Assembly (NCBI RefSeq): GCF_016597785.1
Contig: NZ_JAENJG010000002.1
Location: 124,001-188,000, forward strand
Length of the DNA: 64,000 bases
Direction of reading: 5' to 3'
From: Leucobacter sp. L43
GTDB taxonomy: Bacteria > Actinomycetota > Actinomycetes > Actinomycetales > Microbacteriaceae
A program made the position numbers and the translations under genes. The notes under the pieces are model-generated. The model was given only the letters and a program-made list of their open reading frames with translations, did not search any database and was not told the DNA's origin. This document shows positions 36,635 to 46,551 of this stretch, one piece after another. How positions within the stretch are numbered: position 1 is the first letter of the stretch; every line of letters starts with the position of its first letter.

Positions 36635-38182
36635 ATGAGCGAGCAGACCGCAGCACCCGCAGAGAGCGCCCCGGAGGCGACCGCCGAAGAGATCTTCGAG
36701 CAGAAGCGGGTGCGACTCGAGAAGCGCGACCGGCTGAACGCCGACGCGGACCTCGCGGGCGGAGCCTATCCCGTCGCACTGCCGGTGACCACCACGATTC
36801 CGGCGGTCCGCGCCCAATACGGTCACCTGGAGGAGACGCCCGATACGGCCTCCGGCGATCGCGTGGGCCTGGCGGGGCGCATCGTGTTCCAGCGCAACAC
36901 GGGCAAGCTCTGCTTCGCCTCGCTGCAGGCCGGCGACGGCACGCGCATCCAGGCGATGGTGAGCCTCGCCGAGGTGGGCGAGGAATCGCTCGCACGCTAC
37001 AAGGAGCTCACCGACCTCGGCGACCACCTGTTCGTGAGCGGCGAGGTCATCTCGAGCCGCCGCGGCGAGCTGTCGATCATGGTGAGCGACTGGGCCATCG
37101 CCGCGAAGGCGATCGCGCCGCTGCCGAACATGTACGCCGAGCTCAACGAGGAGACGCGCATCCGCCAGCGCTACCTCGATCTGATCCAGCGGGAGCAGGC
37201 CCGCATCAACGTCGTCACCCGTGCGCGCACCATGGCCAGCCTGCGCAGCACGTTCGCGGAGCGCGACTTCATCGAGGTCGAGACGCCGATGCTGCAGACG
37301 ATGCACGGCGGCGCTTCGGCCCGTCCGTTCGTCACGAAGTCGAACGCCTTCGACACCGAGCTCTACCTGCGCATCGCACCCGAACTGTACCTCAAGCGCG
37401 CGGCCGTCGGCGGCCTCGAGCGCGTCTTCGAGATCAACCGCAACTTCCGCAACGAGGGCGCCGACTCGACGCACAGCCCCGAATTCGCGATGCTCGAGGC
37501 GTACGAGGCGTACTCCGACTACAACGGCATCGCCGATCTCACGCAGTTGCTCGTGCAGAACGCGGCCCTCGCGGCCAACGCGGGAACGGAGCGCGAGGGC
37601 ACCCATGTGGTGCGCTGGGCCGACGGGACGCTGTTCGATCTCGGCGGCGACTGGGAGCGCATCTCGATGTACGGCACGCTCTCGGAGGCCGTCGGCCGCG
37701 AGATCACGCCGGAGACGAGCGTCGGCGATCTGCAGGCGCTCGCCGACGCCGAGGGCGTCGAGGTGCACCTGCCCAACCACGGCAAGCTCGTCGAAGAACT
37801 GTGGGAGCACTTCGTGAAGGACGGACTGACCCGTCCCACCTTCGTCATGGACTTCCCGGTCGAGACGAGCCCCCTCACCCGGCACCACCGCTCGATCCCC
37901 GGCCTCGTCGAGAAATGGGATCTCTACGTGCGCGGCTTCGAGCTCGCGACCGGGTACTCGGAGCTCGTCGACCCCGTGGTGCAGCGCGAGCGCTTCACGC
38001 AGCAGGCGGCGGAGGCGGCGCGCGGCGACGACGAGGCGATGCCGATCGACGAGGACTTCCTGCGCGCGCTCGAGCACGGCATGCCTCCGTCGGGCGGCAT
38101 GGGCATGGGCATGGATCGACTGCTCATGGCGCTCACGGGCCTCGGGATCCGGGAGACGATCCTCTTCCCGCTCGTCAAGTAA
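36635..38182 (+). CDS. lysS: Lysyl-tRNA synthetase, class II
   Basis: 515-residue enzyme that charges tRNA(Lys). The N-terminal anticodon-binding OB fold (about residues 65-170; VGLAGRIVFQRNTGKLCFASLQ) is followed by the catalytic domain with motif 2 (RVFEINRNFRNEGADSTHSPEF) and motif 3 (PPSGGMGMGMDRLLMALTG). Length is standard for bacterial LysRS without the membrane MprF-like fusion found in some mycobacterial paralogues. It closes the ftsH-fol-lysS block. Confidence 0.97.
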   Translation: MSEQTAAPAESAPEATAEEIFEQKRVRLEKRDRLNADADLAGGAYPVALPVTTTIPAVRAQYGHLEETPDTASGDRVGLAGRIVFQRNTGKLCFASLQAGDGTRIQAMVSLAEVGEESLARYKELTDLGDHLFVSGEVISSRRGELSIMVSDWAIAAKAIAPLPNMYAELNEETRIRQRYLDLIQREQARINVVTRARTMASLRSTFAERDFIEVETPMLQTMHGGASARPFVTKSNAFDTELYLRIAPELYLKRAAVGGLERVFEINRNFRNEGADSTHSPEFAMLEAYEAYSDYNGIADLTQLLVQNAALAANAGTEREGTHVVRWADGTLFDLGGDWERISMYGTLSEAVGREITPETSVGDLQALADAEGVEVHLPNHGKLVEELWEHFVKDGLTRPTFVMDFPVETSPLTRHHRSIPGLVEKWDLYVRGFELATGYSELVDPVVQRERFTQQAAEAARGDDEAMPIDEDFLRALEHGMPPSGGMGMGMDRLLMALTGLGIRETILFPLVK

Positions 38183-38238
38183 GCACCTTCCGAGCTCCCC
38201 AGGTTTCCGCGCGGGAGCGCACGTACACTGGGGGAACT

Positions 38239-38418
38239 ATGGACAATTGGTGGTTGAACGCGATCTGGTCGCTGACTCCGACCGTGCTGATCGGCATCTT
38301 CTTCTGGCTGGTGCTGCGGCTGATCCTGCGCGCCGATCGCACGGAGCGCCAGGCGTACCAGCGCATCGAGGCCGAGGAGCGCGCGAAAGCCGGACTGCCC
38401 GCTCGAGACGAGGCCTGA
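38239..38418 (+). CDS. Small single-helix membrane protein
   Basis: 59-residue protein: a short polar start with MDNWWLNAIW, one transmembrane helix (about residues 13-32, LTPTVLIGIFFWLVLRLILR) and a charged Glu/Arg-rich cytoplasmic tail. It starts 56 bases after lysS, 9 bases after a TACACT -10-like element (38224-38229). Similar tiny membrane proteins follow lysS in relatives, but I know no function. Confidence 0.7.
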   Translation: MDNWWLNAIWSLTPTVLIGIFFWLVLRLILRADRTERQAYQRIEAEERAKAGLPARDEA

Positions 38419-38496
38419 GCGCCGACGGTTCCCCGCTACAGTGGACGTACGCGCACTCGCGCAATCATGGCACTGAGGTGACGCGGAGGGAGCCAG

Positions 38497-39978
38497 ATGG
38501 AATTCGACTGGTTCGGACTGGATTGGCCCGTCGTCTGGGCCTGGTTCGTGCTCGTCGTCGACAATCTGATTCGTCTCGTCGCCATCTTCGTCGTCCCGCG
38601 CAATCGGCGCCCCACCGCCGGCATGGCCTGGCTCATGGCGATCTTCGCCCTGCCGGTGCCCGGTCTGCTGCTCTTCCTGGTCATCGGGAGCAAGCGGCTC
38701 CCTCGTGCACGCGAGCGGAAGCAGGAGGCGATCAATCACTTCGTCGCCCAGATCGCCGACCAGGAGGAAGCCGAACTCATCACGCCGCCGGAACGGATGC
38801 TTCCGGGGCTCGACAGTGTGGTGAAGCTCGGCCGTGAGCTCGGAGCGCAGCCGATGCTGCAGGGCAATACGGCGTCGCTCTGCATCGACTACGAGGAATC
38901 GTTCGCTCGGATGGCCGAGGCCATTCGCGCCGCGAAAGCGTACGTGCACGTCGAGTTCTACATCTTGGTGCACGACGAGACCACGAACGACGTCTTCGCC
39001 GCTCTGCGCGAGGCCGTGGCCCGCGGGGTGACGGTGCGCGTGCTGCTCGACCACATCTCGGCCGTGCGGAATCCCGGCTCGAAGCGCACGGCGCAGAGTC
39101 TGACCGACATGGGCGCCCAGTGGTCGTACATGCTGCCGGTGCGGCCGTGGCGCGGCGAGTATCAGCGCCCCGACCTGCGCAACCACCGCAAGCTCATCGT
39201 CATCGACGGCTCCGTCGGCTTCATGGGATCGCAGAACCTCGTCGACTCCAGCTACAACAAGCGGTCGAATCGGCGGCGCGGTCTGCATTGGAAAGACCTC
39301 ATGGTGCGGGTCGAAGGGCCCATCGTGCTCGGACTCGAAGCGGTGTTCCAAGGCGACTGGTACCTCGAAACCGGCGAGTACCTGACGAACCTCACCGACG
39401 AGGCGGTCAACGTGCAGCAGCCCGGCGACCTCGACTGCCAGATCGTGCCGAGCGGCCCGGGATACGCAGGCGAGAACAACCTGCAGGTCTTCGTCGCCCT
39501 CATGTACTCGGCGCAGCGTCGCATCAGCATCACGAGCCCGTACTTCGTTCCGGACGGCTCCATCATGAACGCCGTGCGCGCCGCGACGGCTCGCGGGGTC
39601 GAGGTCGAGCTCTTCGTCTCGGAGGTCGGCGACCAGGCGATGGTGTACCACGCCCAGCGCTCCTACTACGAGGAGCTGCTGCGCGCCGGGGTGCGCATCA
39701 TGATGTTCCGCCCGCCGTACATCCTCCACTCGAAGCACTTCACCGTCGACGAGGAGGTCGCGGTCGTCGGATCGTCGAACATGGATCAGCGATCCTTCGG
39801 GCTCAACATGGAGATCTCGATGGTGGTGCACGGAGCGGAATTCGTGCGCGATCTCGACGGCGTCACCGATTACTACCGCGAGAACTCGCGCGAGCTGACC
39901 CTTGAGGAGTGGGAGAAGCAGTCACTGCCCTCTCAGCTGCTCGACGGCATCGCGCGACTCACCTCGGCGCTGCAGTAG
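38497..39978 (+). CDS. cls: Cardiolipin synthase (phospholipase D superfamily)
   Basis: 493-residue membrane enzyme that joins two phosphatidylglycerol molecules into cardiolipin plus glycerol. It has two N-terminal transmembrane helices (about residues 13-32 and 42-62) and two HKD motifs, HRKLIVIDG starting at His230 and HSKHFTVDE starting at His411, each followed by the GSxN pocket (MGSQN, VGSSN). The usual Cls sequence HVEFYILVHDET marks the domain start. RBS GGAGG precedes ATG 38497, and TACAGT (38437) is a candidate -10. Confidence 0.93.
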   Translation: MEFDWFGLDWPVVWAWFVLVVDNLIRLVAIFVVPRNRRPTAGMAWLMAIFALPVPGLLLFLVIGSKRLPRARERKQEAINHFVAQIADQEEAELITPPERMLPGLDSVVKLGRELGAQPMLQGNTASLCIDYEESFARMAEAIRAAKAYVHVEFYILVHDETTNDVFAALREAVARGVTVRVLLDHISAVRNPGSKRTAQSLTDMGAQWSYMLPVRPWRGEYQRPDLRNHRKLIVIDGSVGFMGSQNLVDSSYNKRSNRRRGLHWKDLMVRVEGPIVLGLEAVFQGDWYLETGEYLTNLTDEAVNVQQPGDLDCQIVPSGPGYAGENNLQVFVALMYSAQRRISITSPYFVPDGSIMNAVRAATARGVEVELFVSEVGDQAMVYHAQRSYYEELLRAGVRIMMFRPPYILHSKHFTVDEEVAVVGSSNMDQRSFGLNMEISMVVHGAEFVRDLDGVTDYYRENSRELTLEEWEKQSLPSQLLDGIARLTSALQ

Positions 39979-40060
39979 CCTCGCCGCGAGCGGCGAGGGT
40001 CTACGCTGAACTCAGCTGCGCCGGCGGGTGCGAGCAGAGTCGTACGAGGGGAATCAGATC

Positions 40061-40417
40061 ATGTTCGCAGTGACCACCAACGACGTACCGGGATACCGGA
40101 TCACCCAGGTGCTCGGGGAGGTGATGGGGCTCACCGTGCGTTCGGCGAACTTCGGGCAGAACTTCACCGCGGGCTTCCGGGCACTGGGCGGCGGCGAGAT
40201 GCCCGAGTACACGAAGGTGATCTACGAATCGCGCTGGGAAGTGATGCACCGCATGTGGGCGGAGGCCCAGTCCCGCGGGGGGAATGCGGTGGTGGCGATG
40301 CGGTTCGACTCAGGCGCGATCGGCAACTTCACCGAGTTCTGCGCGTACGGCACGGCCGTCGTCATCGAACCGCTCGCTCCGCAGGCGCCCGCGACGCCGC
40401 AGAACCCGGCGCAGTAG
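40061..40417 (+). CDS. YbjQ/UPF0145 (DUF74) family protein
   Basis: 118-residue protein of the small YbjQ family, described as heavy-metal-binding by analogy only. The signature VTTNDVPGYRITQVLGEVMGLTVRS, the GGNAVVAMRFDS strand and EFCAYGTAVVIEP are present; a Pro/Gln tail follows. The family forms pentamers; function unknown. RBS GAGGGG is 10 bases before the ATG. It is convergent with the histidine-phosphatase gene. Confidence 0.88.
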   Translation: MFAVTTNDVPGYRITQVLGEVMGLTVRSANFGQNFTAGFRALGGGEMPEYTKVIYESRWEVMHRMWAEAQSRGGNAVVAMRFDSGAIGNFTEFCAYGTAVVIEPLAPQAPATPQNPAQ

Positions 40418-40447
40418 TCGGGGAAGCGCGACCAGACGGGCTCGGCG

Positions 40448-41092
40448 TCAGAACGCGTGCTGCTCAGCCGGGGTGCCGAGGCGGCGGATCGCGATCCGCG
40501 GCCCGTTCCGCGTCTCGTCGACCGGGAACGGGATCTCGTGGGCTGCCGGTGCATCCCTCGCGGCCGCCGGTGAGATCAGCCAGGCCTCGCCGTTGAGAAT
40601 GCGCGGGGCTTCCGTTCCGCTCAGCGCTGTCAGGGCGGAGCGGATGAGCGCTCCGTGGGCCACGACGATCGACCCGGGGGCCTCGCGCAGGATCCGCCCG
40701 AAAGCTGATGCTCCGCGTTCCGCGAGCGCCGCGAGAGCTTCCGCGTCGGGGACGTCGAGGCCGGGCCACCGGGCGCTGGCATCGGTGACGAGCATCCCCT
40801 CGGCCGAACCGAAGTCGCGCTCGATGACGTCATCCGCGATCTCCGCCTGCGGCAGCTCGAGCCGGTCGGAGATGATGCGAGCGGTTTCGGCGGCGCGACT
40901 GAGCGGGGACGCGATGACGCGCCGCCACGGCCCTGCATCGTGCAGCAGCTCGGCGATCTCACCGGCCTGGCTGCGGCCGCGCTCGTTCAGCGGGATATCG
41001 GTGCGGCCCTGGATGCGGCGACCGATGTTCCAGTCGGTCTCGCCGTGCCGAACGATGACGATGGATGCGGCTCGAGATTCAGGGGTGCTCAT
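40448..41092 (-). CDS. Histidine phosphatase (phosphoglycerate-mutase-like)
   Basis: 214-residue enzyme of the histidine phosphatase superfamily, branch 1. The RHG motif is VIVRHGETDWNIGRR with the phospho-acceptor His near residue 15, followed by DIPLNERGRSQA and SPLSRAAETARII; the second His is in VAHGALIRS. It would remove phosphate from a small phospho-compound. Its ATG overlaps the stop of the ABC ATPase gene (ATGA), making it the last gene of the minus-strand importer operon. Confidence 0.88.
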   Translation of the reverse strand: MSTPESRAASIVIVRHGETDWNIGRRIQGRTDIPLNERGRSQAGEIAELLHDAGPWRRVIASPLSRAAETARIISDRLELPQAEIADDVIERDFGSAEGMLVTDASARWPGLDVPDAEALAALAERGASAFGRILREAPGSIVVAHGALIRSALTALSGTEAPRILNGEAWLISPAAARDAPAAHEIPFPVDETRNGPRIAIRRLGTPAEQHAF

Positions 41093-42246
41093 ACTCCCAC
41101 GCTAACCGGTCGAGGTCGTGCTGCGCCCGCGACGGGGGAACCGGCTGACGGTTCGGAGACCACTCGCCCGTGCGTCTCGGTCGTCGGGCTGCGGAAGGCG
41201 GTCGCCCGTTCGATCTCCACGCGCACACGGGTGCCAGCAGCGCAACGCACGCCGTGCGCACGCGAGCGGATCGAGAGCCCCTGCCAGTCGATCACGAGGT
41301 CGTCGCCGCCTCGGCCGAAGAGCGACGAGGTGACGGTCGCGGGGCCCGATGGGTCTGGAATCGCGCGCACGTGCTCGGGCGAGACGGCGAGTTCCACTGC
41401 AGCGCCACCGTTTCGCCCCTGGCCGTCGAGTCGTGTCCCGTCCACACGCTCGAACGGCAGCGCGAGCGGGTGCTGATCAGCGCGGAACCCGGCGTGGTCG
41501 AGCACTCCCAGCACGATCGCCGCATCGGAGACGAACCCCGCGACGAAGGCCGACGCGGGGCGCTCGACCAACTCAGCGGGGGTCGCCACTTGCTGGACTC
41601 GGCCGCCGTCGACGACGACCACCCGATCGGCGAGCGCGAGCGCCTCGCTCCGATCGTGGGTGACGTGCAGCACGGTCAGGCCGAGCTCGCGGGTGAGCGC
41701 GCGGAGTTCGAGCCGGAGGCGATCGCGCAGCGGCTCGTCGAGTGCGGAGAGCGCCTCGTCGAGGAGCAGCACGCGCGGGCGTGCGACGATTGCTCGGGCG
41801 ATCGCGACGCGCTGCCGCTGGCCGCCGGAGAGCGTGGCGGGGTTGCGCCGCTCGGCGCCGGGGAGACCCACGAGATCGAGTGCCTCTGCGACGCGGCGGC
41901 GGCGCTCCGCTCGCGAGACGCCGCCCCGGCGCAAGGGGTACTCGATGTTGCGGCCGACGTTCCAGTGCGGCCAGACCGCGTGCTGCTGGAACACCATGCC
42001 GAGCCCGCGCCGCTCGGGCTCCAGGCTCCGGCTCGGCGAAGCCACCACGGTATCGCCGATGCGCACGGTTCCGGCGGTCGGGGCGATGAAACCGGCGACC
42101 GTGCGCAGCAGGGTCGTCTTGCCGGAGCCCGACGGGCCGACGAGGGCCACGAACTCGCCGTCGCCGATGCGGAGATCGACGTCGGCGAGCCCGAGATGGC
42201 CCCCGGGGTAGGAGAGACTGACCGATTCGAGTGCGACGGAAGACAC
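41089..42246 (-). CDS. ABC transporter ATPase (FbpC/PotA-type)
   Basis: 385-residue ATPase: Walker [12 protein letters not shown] (near residue 38), Q-loop [11 protein letters not shown], signature LSGGQRQR, Walker [13 protein letters not shown]-loop [12 protein letters not shown], and a C-terminal TOBE-like domain (about 255-370). It belongs to the iron(III)/spermidine/aminoethylphosphonate class. The GTG start has AGGAA just upstream and follows the permease stop by 8 bases. Confidence 0.9.
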   Translation of the reverse strand: MSSVALESVSLSYPGGHLGLADVDLRIGDGEFVALVGPSGSGKTTLLRTVAGFIAPTAGTVRIGDTVVASPSRSLEPERRGLGMVFQQHAVWPHWNVGRNIEYPLRRGGVSRAERRRRVAEALDLVGLPGAERRNPATLSGGQRQRVAIARAIVARPRVLLLDEALSALDEPLRDRLRLELRALTRELGLTVLHVTHDRSEALALADRVVVVDGGRVQQVATPAELVERPASAFVAGFVSDAAIVLGVLDHAGFRADQHPLALPFERVDGTRLDGQGRNGGAAVELAVSPEHVRAIPDPSGPATVTSSLFGRGGDDLVIDWQGLSIRSRAHGVRCAAGTRVRVEIERATAFRSPTTETHGRVVSEPSAGSPVAGAARPRPVSVGV

Positions 42247-42254
42247 GAGCGTTC

Positions 42255-44006
42255 CTAACGTGGGGTGCGGGCGGTGAGGCCGAGACCGGCGAGTCCGACG
42301 AGTGCGACGATGAGCGAGAGCGCGGACGAGGCGTTGTAGGCGCCTGCCTGCTGCAAGTTGAAGATGACGACGCCGAGCGTCTGGGAGCCGGGCGAGAGCA
42401 GGAGTACGGAGAGCGTGAGCTCGCGCACAGCGGTGAGCCCGACGAGAACCGCCCCCGAGATCGCTGCGGGAACGGCCATGCGGCACGAGATGTCCCAGAG
42501 CGCCCGCAGACGGGTGGCGCCCGAGATGCGGGCTGCCTCCTCCGCAGTCGTCGGGGTCGCGGAGAGCGGGGCGTGCACGGATTGCACGACCAGGGCGAGG
42601 AACGACGTCAGATAGGCGCAGAGGATCAGCCAGGGCGTGTTGGAGAGGCCGATCTTCGGTGCGATCACGAGCCAGGCGACAGCGATGACGAGTCCGGGGA
42701 TCGCCTGCGGCAGGAGCGACAGACCGAGCAGCGCGGGGTTGCTCCGAGCGCGCGTGCGGGTCACGAACGTGCCGATCCCGAGTCCCAGCACTCCGCAGAT
42801 GATGGCGGCGAGTGTCGCCAGCATCAGTGAGTTGCCGATACCGGTGAGTGTGCCCGATGCCGACAGGGCCCGTTCGAAGCTCGCGAGTGTGACCGTCTCG
42901 AGCGTGAGCGGCACCCCGGGCGCTGGCAAGAGGGATTGGATGGCGAGCGTGATGAGCGGCAGCACGGTGACCGCGAGCACTGCGATGGCGGTGAGCGCGC
43001 CGACCGGCACCCTGGCACGTCCGAGCGGGAGCCGTGCCGGTGCTCCGGCTTGTGCGTCGAGCTCGACCCGTGTGCGCGTGCGCAGAAGATCGACGACGAC
43101 ACCGAGCAGCGCGATGACGAGCAGTACGAACCCGATGGCCGAGACCACCGCGAGGGGGTCGTCGACGGTGCCCGACTGCAGGTAGCGGTAGACGAGGGTG
43201 GAGAGCGTGACGTAGCGCTCGGGCAGACCGATGATGGAGGGGATGCCGAAATCGGCGAGATTCGACACGGCGATGAGTGTGAACGAGGAGAGCATGGCGG
43301 GTCGCAGCAGCAGCGTCGTGACCTCCCAGAGCGCGCGGGGCGCGGAGGAGCCGGAGATGCGCGCCGCCTGCTCCAGGTCCGCGGGAATGCGCCGCAGTGC
43401 AGCTGTCACGATCATCATCGCGATCGGGTAGCTGTGGAGGGTGAGGAGGAAGATCACGCCGTCGCCGCCGTAGAGATTCCAGAGCGGTGCGCCGAACCGC
43501 TGCGTCCAGAACGTGTTCACCGCTGCCGAGGGGCCGAGCAGGCTGAGCCAGGCGATCGCCCCGACGAACGGCGGCATGAGCATCGGGCTGAGTGCGAGCA
43601 GGCGGAGCGCGCGACGGCCGGGCAGGTCGGTGCGTTCGAGCAGCACGGCGAGCGCGCTGCCGATGACCACGGCGAGCACGGCTGAGACGGCGGCGGAGAC
43701 GAGCGAGTTGCCGGCGGCTCCGAGCACGTCGGGATCGCCGAGGGCCGTCCATCCGCCGCCGGTCGCGGCGAGGACGACGATCGCGATGATCGGTACGAGG
43801 ATGAGGGCGGCGACCGCGCACCACAGGGCGATGCGCACCGCGCCGAGGCCGTCGAGCGAGAACCGGGACCTCGCCGCATCGGTGGCGCGATCCCGGCCGG
43901 TCCCGCGGGCGTCCCCGGCACCTCGGACGTCCCCGGCACCGCGGGCCCGACCGTGGTCGGTCGAGCCCGCGAGCGGCGGCGAGAGCGTGTTACTGGAAGA
44001 GGCCAT
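42255..44006 (-). CDS. ABC transporter permease, FbpB/PhnU-like double permease
   Basis: 583-residue membrane protein with about 12 helices: two permease domains in one chain, each with an EAA loop (ARISGSSAPRALWEVTTLLLRP and ARISGATRLRALWDISCRMAVP). This two-in-one layout is typical of iron(III) and 2-aminoethylphosphonate importers. The N-terminus contains imperfect Gly/Arg repeats (RGAGDVRGAGDARGTG). ATG 44006 overlaps the binding-protein gene by 17 bases. Confidence 0.9.
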   Translation of the reverse strand: MASSSNTLSPPLAGSTDHGRARGAGDVRGAGDARGTGRDRATDAARSRFSLDGLGAVRIALWCAVAALILVPIIAIVVLAATGGGWTALGDPDVLGAAGNSLVSAAVSAVLAVVIGSALAVLLERTDLPGRRALRLLALSPMLMPPFVGAIAWLSLLGPSAAVNTFWTQRFGAPLWNLYGGDGVIFLLTLHSYPIAMMIVTAALRRIPADLEQAARISGSSAPRALWEVTTLLLRPAMLSSFTLIAVSNLADFGIPSIIGLPERYVTLSTLVYRYLQSGTVDDPLAVVSAIGFVLLVIALLGVVVDLLRTRTRVELDAQAGAPARLPLGRARVPVGALTAIAVLAVTVLPLITLAIQSLLPAPGVPLTLETVTLASFERALSASGTLTGIGNSLMLATLAAIICGVLGLGIGTFVTRTRARSNPALLGLSLLPQAIPGLVIAVAWLVIAPKIGLSNTPWLILCAYLTSFLALVVQSVHAPLSATPTTAEEAARISGATRLRALWDISCRMAVPAAISGAVLVGLTAVRELTLSVLLLSPGSQTLGVVIFNLQQAGAYNASSALSLIVALVGLAGLGLTARTPR

Positions 44007-45018
44007 TGAAAGTCTCGACGGCGTCGGCCTGCGACGCGCGGATCGTCTCGAGGTCGGGGGTGAGCAGTGTGATGTCGGCAGTCGCGGGCGCGCCTTCCGG
44101 GCTCTCGACGTCATCGCGGATCGGGAGGTACGACTGCGATGCTGCGATCTCCTGCCCTTCCTTGCTGATGAGGAAGTCGACGAGCAACTGGGAGGCCTCT
44201 GGCTCCGCGGTATCGGCGAAGATGCCGACCGGCTGCGACACGAAGGGCACGCCCTCCTCGGGGTAGACCGCCTCGATGGGCGAACCCGCGGCGGCGAGGT
44301 CCCGCACGAGGGAGTCGACGACGATCCCGACCGGGCTGCTGCCGTCGGCGACGGCCTGCGAGACGGGGCCGTTGCTCTCCGCGATCAGGGGCTGGTTGGC
44401 GGCGAGCCCCTCGAGCCAGGTCATGCCCAGGTCGTCGTTGTCGAGCCACACGGCGGCGTTGTACGCAGCGGCGCCCGAGACGTCGGGGTTCGGCATCGCG
44501 ATCTTCCCCGCGTACTCGGGGTCGGTGAGATCCTGCCACGACTCGGGGGCCTCGGTGATGACGTTCGTGTTGATCGCGACGACGGTCGGCAGTACTCGCG
44601 TGCCGACGTAGAAGTGCTCGGGATCGACGAGATCCTGATTGATGGCCGCGGCTTCGGGGGATTCGTACTCGAGGAGCAGGTCGCGCTCGGCGTAGTCCTC
44701 GAACGTGCCGGCGTCGGCCGCCAGCAGCAGGTCGGCGCCGATGTCGCCCGACTTCTCCTCGGCTGCGATACGAGCGGTGAGATCTCCGGTGCCGGCGCGG
44801 AAGACGTCGACGGTGATCTCCGGGTGCTGCTCGGTGAACGCCGTGACGATCGCGTCGATCTTCTCCTGCGGCTCCGAGGTGTACAGGGTGATCGTCGACG
44901 CATCGGGGGTGCCGGCATCGCCGGAGTCGGTTGCGTCCGCCGAAGCGGCGCATCCGGTGAGTGCGAGGGCCGACAGGGCGAACGCGGCGATGACGCCGGT
45001 GGAACGATTACGAGACAT
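43990..45018 (-). CDS. ABC transporter substrate-binding lipoprotein (FbpA/PhnS-type)
   Basis: 342-residue lipoprotein with lipobox LALTGC (Cys23) after a hydrophobic signal. The fold is that of the Fe(III)/2-aminoethylphosphonate binding group, with ITLYTSEPQEKIDAIVTAF at the N-terminus and ADLLLAADAGTFEDY. The paired Tyr that hold iron in classical FbpA are not obvious, and the three phosphatases around it favour a phosphorylated or phosphonate ligand. It overlaps the metallophosphoesterase gene by 11 bases. Confidence 0.87.
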   Translation of the reverse strand: MSRNRSTGVIAAFALSALALTGCAASADATDSGDAGTPDASTITLYTSEPQEKIDAIVTAFTEQHPEITVDVFRAGTGDLTARIAAEEKSGDIGADLLLAADAGTFEDYAERDLLLEYESPEAAAINQDLVDPEHFYVGTRVLPTVVAINTNVITEAPESWQDLTDPEYAGKIAMPNPDVSGAAAYNAAVWLDNDDLGMTWLEGLAANQPLIAESNGPVSQAVADGSSPVGIVVDSLVRDLAAAGSPIEAVYPEEGVPFVSQPVGIFADTAEPEASQLLVDFLISKEGQEIAASQSYLPIRDDVESPEGAPATADITLLTPDLETIRASQADAVETFNGLFQ

Positions 45019-45823
45019 GGGTCGCTTTCTGTGCAGAGCGGGTGATGGATTGGGTGAAGAGGGGCTCGGGTGAGTGCAGCGCGATCGTGGAAGCGCTCAC
45101 TCCCTCGCTCGTGAACTGGACGAGCGAGAACATGGGGGAGTCGTGCCCGGCGACGGCGTCGGGGCCGGCGTTCATCACCTGGTGGTAGGCGAGAGAGGGG
45201 CCGACGAAGATGGGAATGCCGTGCATCGATGCCGTGAGGCCGTGGTGGAAATGCCCGGCGAGGATCGCGCGGACGTCGCTGCCGTCGAGTACGTGGAGCA
45301 GCTCCTCCGCGTTGCGGAGGCCCTGGCGGCGGAGCGCCGGCAGCGGTGAGCCGAGCGGCGCGTGGTGCAGCGCGACGACCGTGCCGCGTTCCGCCGGTGC
45401 AGCGAGCTCGGAGGCGAGCCACTCGAGTTGATCGGCGTCGATGCGGCCGGTGCGCGAGTCGAGACGGACCACGCGGACGCCGTCGACGAGGTGGGCGCCG
45501 AAGTGTGCGCGCGCGTGGCCGGGAAGTGCGTGCGCGGCGATGGGGTCGTCGTGGTTGCCGAGCACGGTGAGCACCGGTGCGGCCAGGCGATCCTGCAGGC
45601 GATCGCACGCCCGTGCCACCGCGGCGTAGGCGCCGGCGTTGCCGCGTTCGATGAGGTCGCCGGTGATGACGACCGCCTCCGGCGTGATGCCGGTCGCGAG
45701 CGCGTAATCGCCCACCCGTTCGAGCCGACCCAGGCCGTCGACCGCGTCGTAGAGCAGACCGCTCTCCGTGGCGTGGAGGTCGCTCACGTGGAGCACCGTG
45801 AACCGGCCGGTGCGGCGGCTCAT
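45008..45823 (-). CDS. Calcineurin-like metallophosphoesterase (CpdA/GpdQ-type)
   Basis: 271-residue phosphodiesterase or phosphomonoesterase. All five metal-binding blocks are visible: DLH (Asp15, His17), GDL (Asp56), GNHDD (Asn90, His91), HH in VALHHAPLG, and GHFHHG. The class III layout suits cyclic-nucleotide or glycerophosphodiester substrates. There is no signal peptide, so it acts in the cytoplasm on imported material. Start overlaps the stop of the tyrosine-phosphatase gene (ATGA). Confidence 0.88.
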   Translation of the reverse strand: MSRRTGRFTVLHVSDLHATESGLLYDAVDGLGRLERVGDYALATGITPEAVVITGDLIERGNAGAYAAVARACDRLQDRLAAPVLTVLGNHDDPIAAHALPGHARAHFGAHLVDGVRVVRLDSRTGRIDADQLEWLASELAAPAERGTVVALHHAPLGSPLPALRRQGLRNAEELLHVLDGSDVRAILAGHFHHGLTASMHGIPIFVGPSLAYHQVMNAGPDAVAGHDSPMFSLVQFTSEGVSASTIALHSPEPLFTQSITRSAQKATHVS

Positions 45824-46524
45824 GCGACTGATCCCGAGGCGATGGCGGCGTGCGCGTCCGCCCGATCCGCGAGGGCGGCCACGTGCCCGGACGTCGCGCC
45901 GTGCGTGCGGAGATACTGCGCGACCCCTCCCAGCTCATCCACGATGTCGAGTGCCGATTCGAGGGCCTCCGCGGGGCTGTCCAGGTGGAGTCGCTCCGAC
46001 GCGGCGCGCGCCGCAGCTGAGAGCGTGACGCCCGAGAGCTGCGCGGCGGCGATCGCCTCCCGCTGCGGGCGCACGGTCTCGCCCGATACTGCGTAGTCAG
46101 CCACGACTTCGGCACGCGCGTCTCCCGCGGCGAGTCTCGCCAGGGCGACGACGAGTCCGGTGCGGTCCTTCCCGGCTGTGCAGTGCACGACCGCGGTTCC
46201 CGGGTGCTCGGCGATGGCGATGACAGCGGCGGTGAGCCGTGAGCCGCGATCGCGGACGAGCCCCGCGTAGACGGATTCGAGCGTTCCCGAGGTGGGCGGC
46301 GCTGCGCCGTAGAGCGGCACGGAGCGCACGGGGATCGTGTGCGTGCGCCCCGCCTGCTCCGATTCCTCGCGCAGGTCGATGACGAGGTCGACGCCGACGT
46401 CTCGGAGGCTGCGCTCGCCGCCGGAGGTGAGCGCATCGAGGCCCGCCGAGCGCACGAGCCAGGGGCGACGGCGGTGACCGATGCCTCGTGCGTTGTAGCT
46501 GCCGTCGAGTGAAATGTCGTGCAC
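45820..46524 (-). CDS. Tyrosine-phosphatase-like protein (Y_phosphatase3 family)
   Basis: 234-residue phosphatase. The P-loop HCTAGKDRTG contains the nucleophile Cys115 and Arg121; the N-terminal NARGIG and DLREESE match the Y_phosphatase3 family, members of which act on phosphotyrosine, phosphoinositides or small phospho-compounds. It is the first structural gene of the importer operon, 153 bases downstream of the RpiR gene; the gap contains regular direct repeats at 46552-46579. Confidence 0.87.
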   Translation of the reverse strand: MHDISLDGSYNARGIGHRRRPWLVRSAGLDALTSGGERSLRDVGVDLVIDLREESEQAGRTHTIPVRSVPLYGAAPPTSGTLESVYAGLVRDRGSRLTAAVIAIAEHPGTAVVHCTAGKDRTGLVVALARLAAGDARAEVVADYAVSGETVRPQREAIAAAQLSGVTLSAAARAASERLHLDSPAEALESALDIVDELGGVAQYLRTHGATSGHVAALADRADAHAAIASGSVA

Positions 46525-46551
46525 TGCTCTGTTCTCCTGCCGGTGTCGCCC

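Noticed and set aside
36035..38077. 680-residue frame antisense to lysS
   Set aside because: Exact codon-phase shadow of lysS with no family features or RBS.
35548..38238. 956-residue plus-strand frame through the PH, DUF2520 and lysS genes
   Set aside because: Low-complexity Arg-rich shadow; only its last 59 codons (from 38239) form a credible small membrane protein.
43990..45018. Annotation of the importer as a dedicated iron(III) transporter
   Set aside because: The ATPase and permease classes allow it, but iron-binding tyrosines are not obvious and the operon is full of phosphatases.
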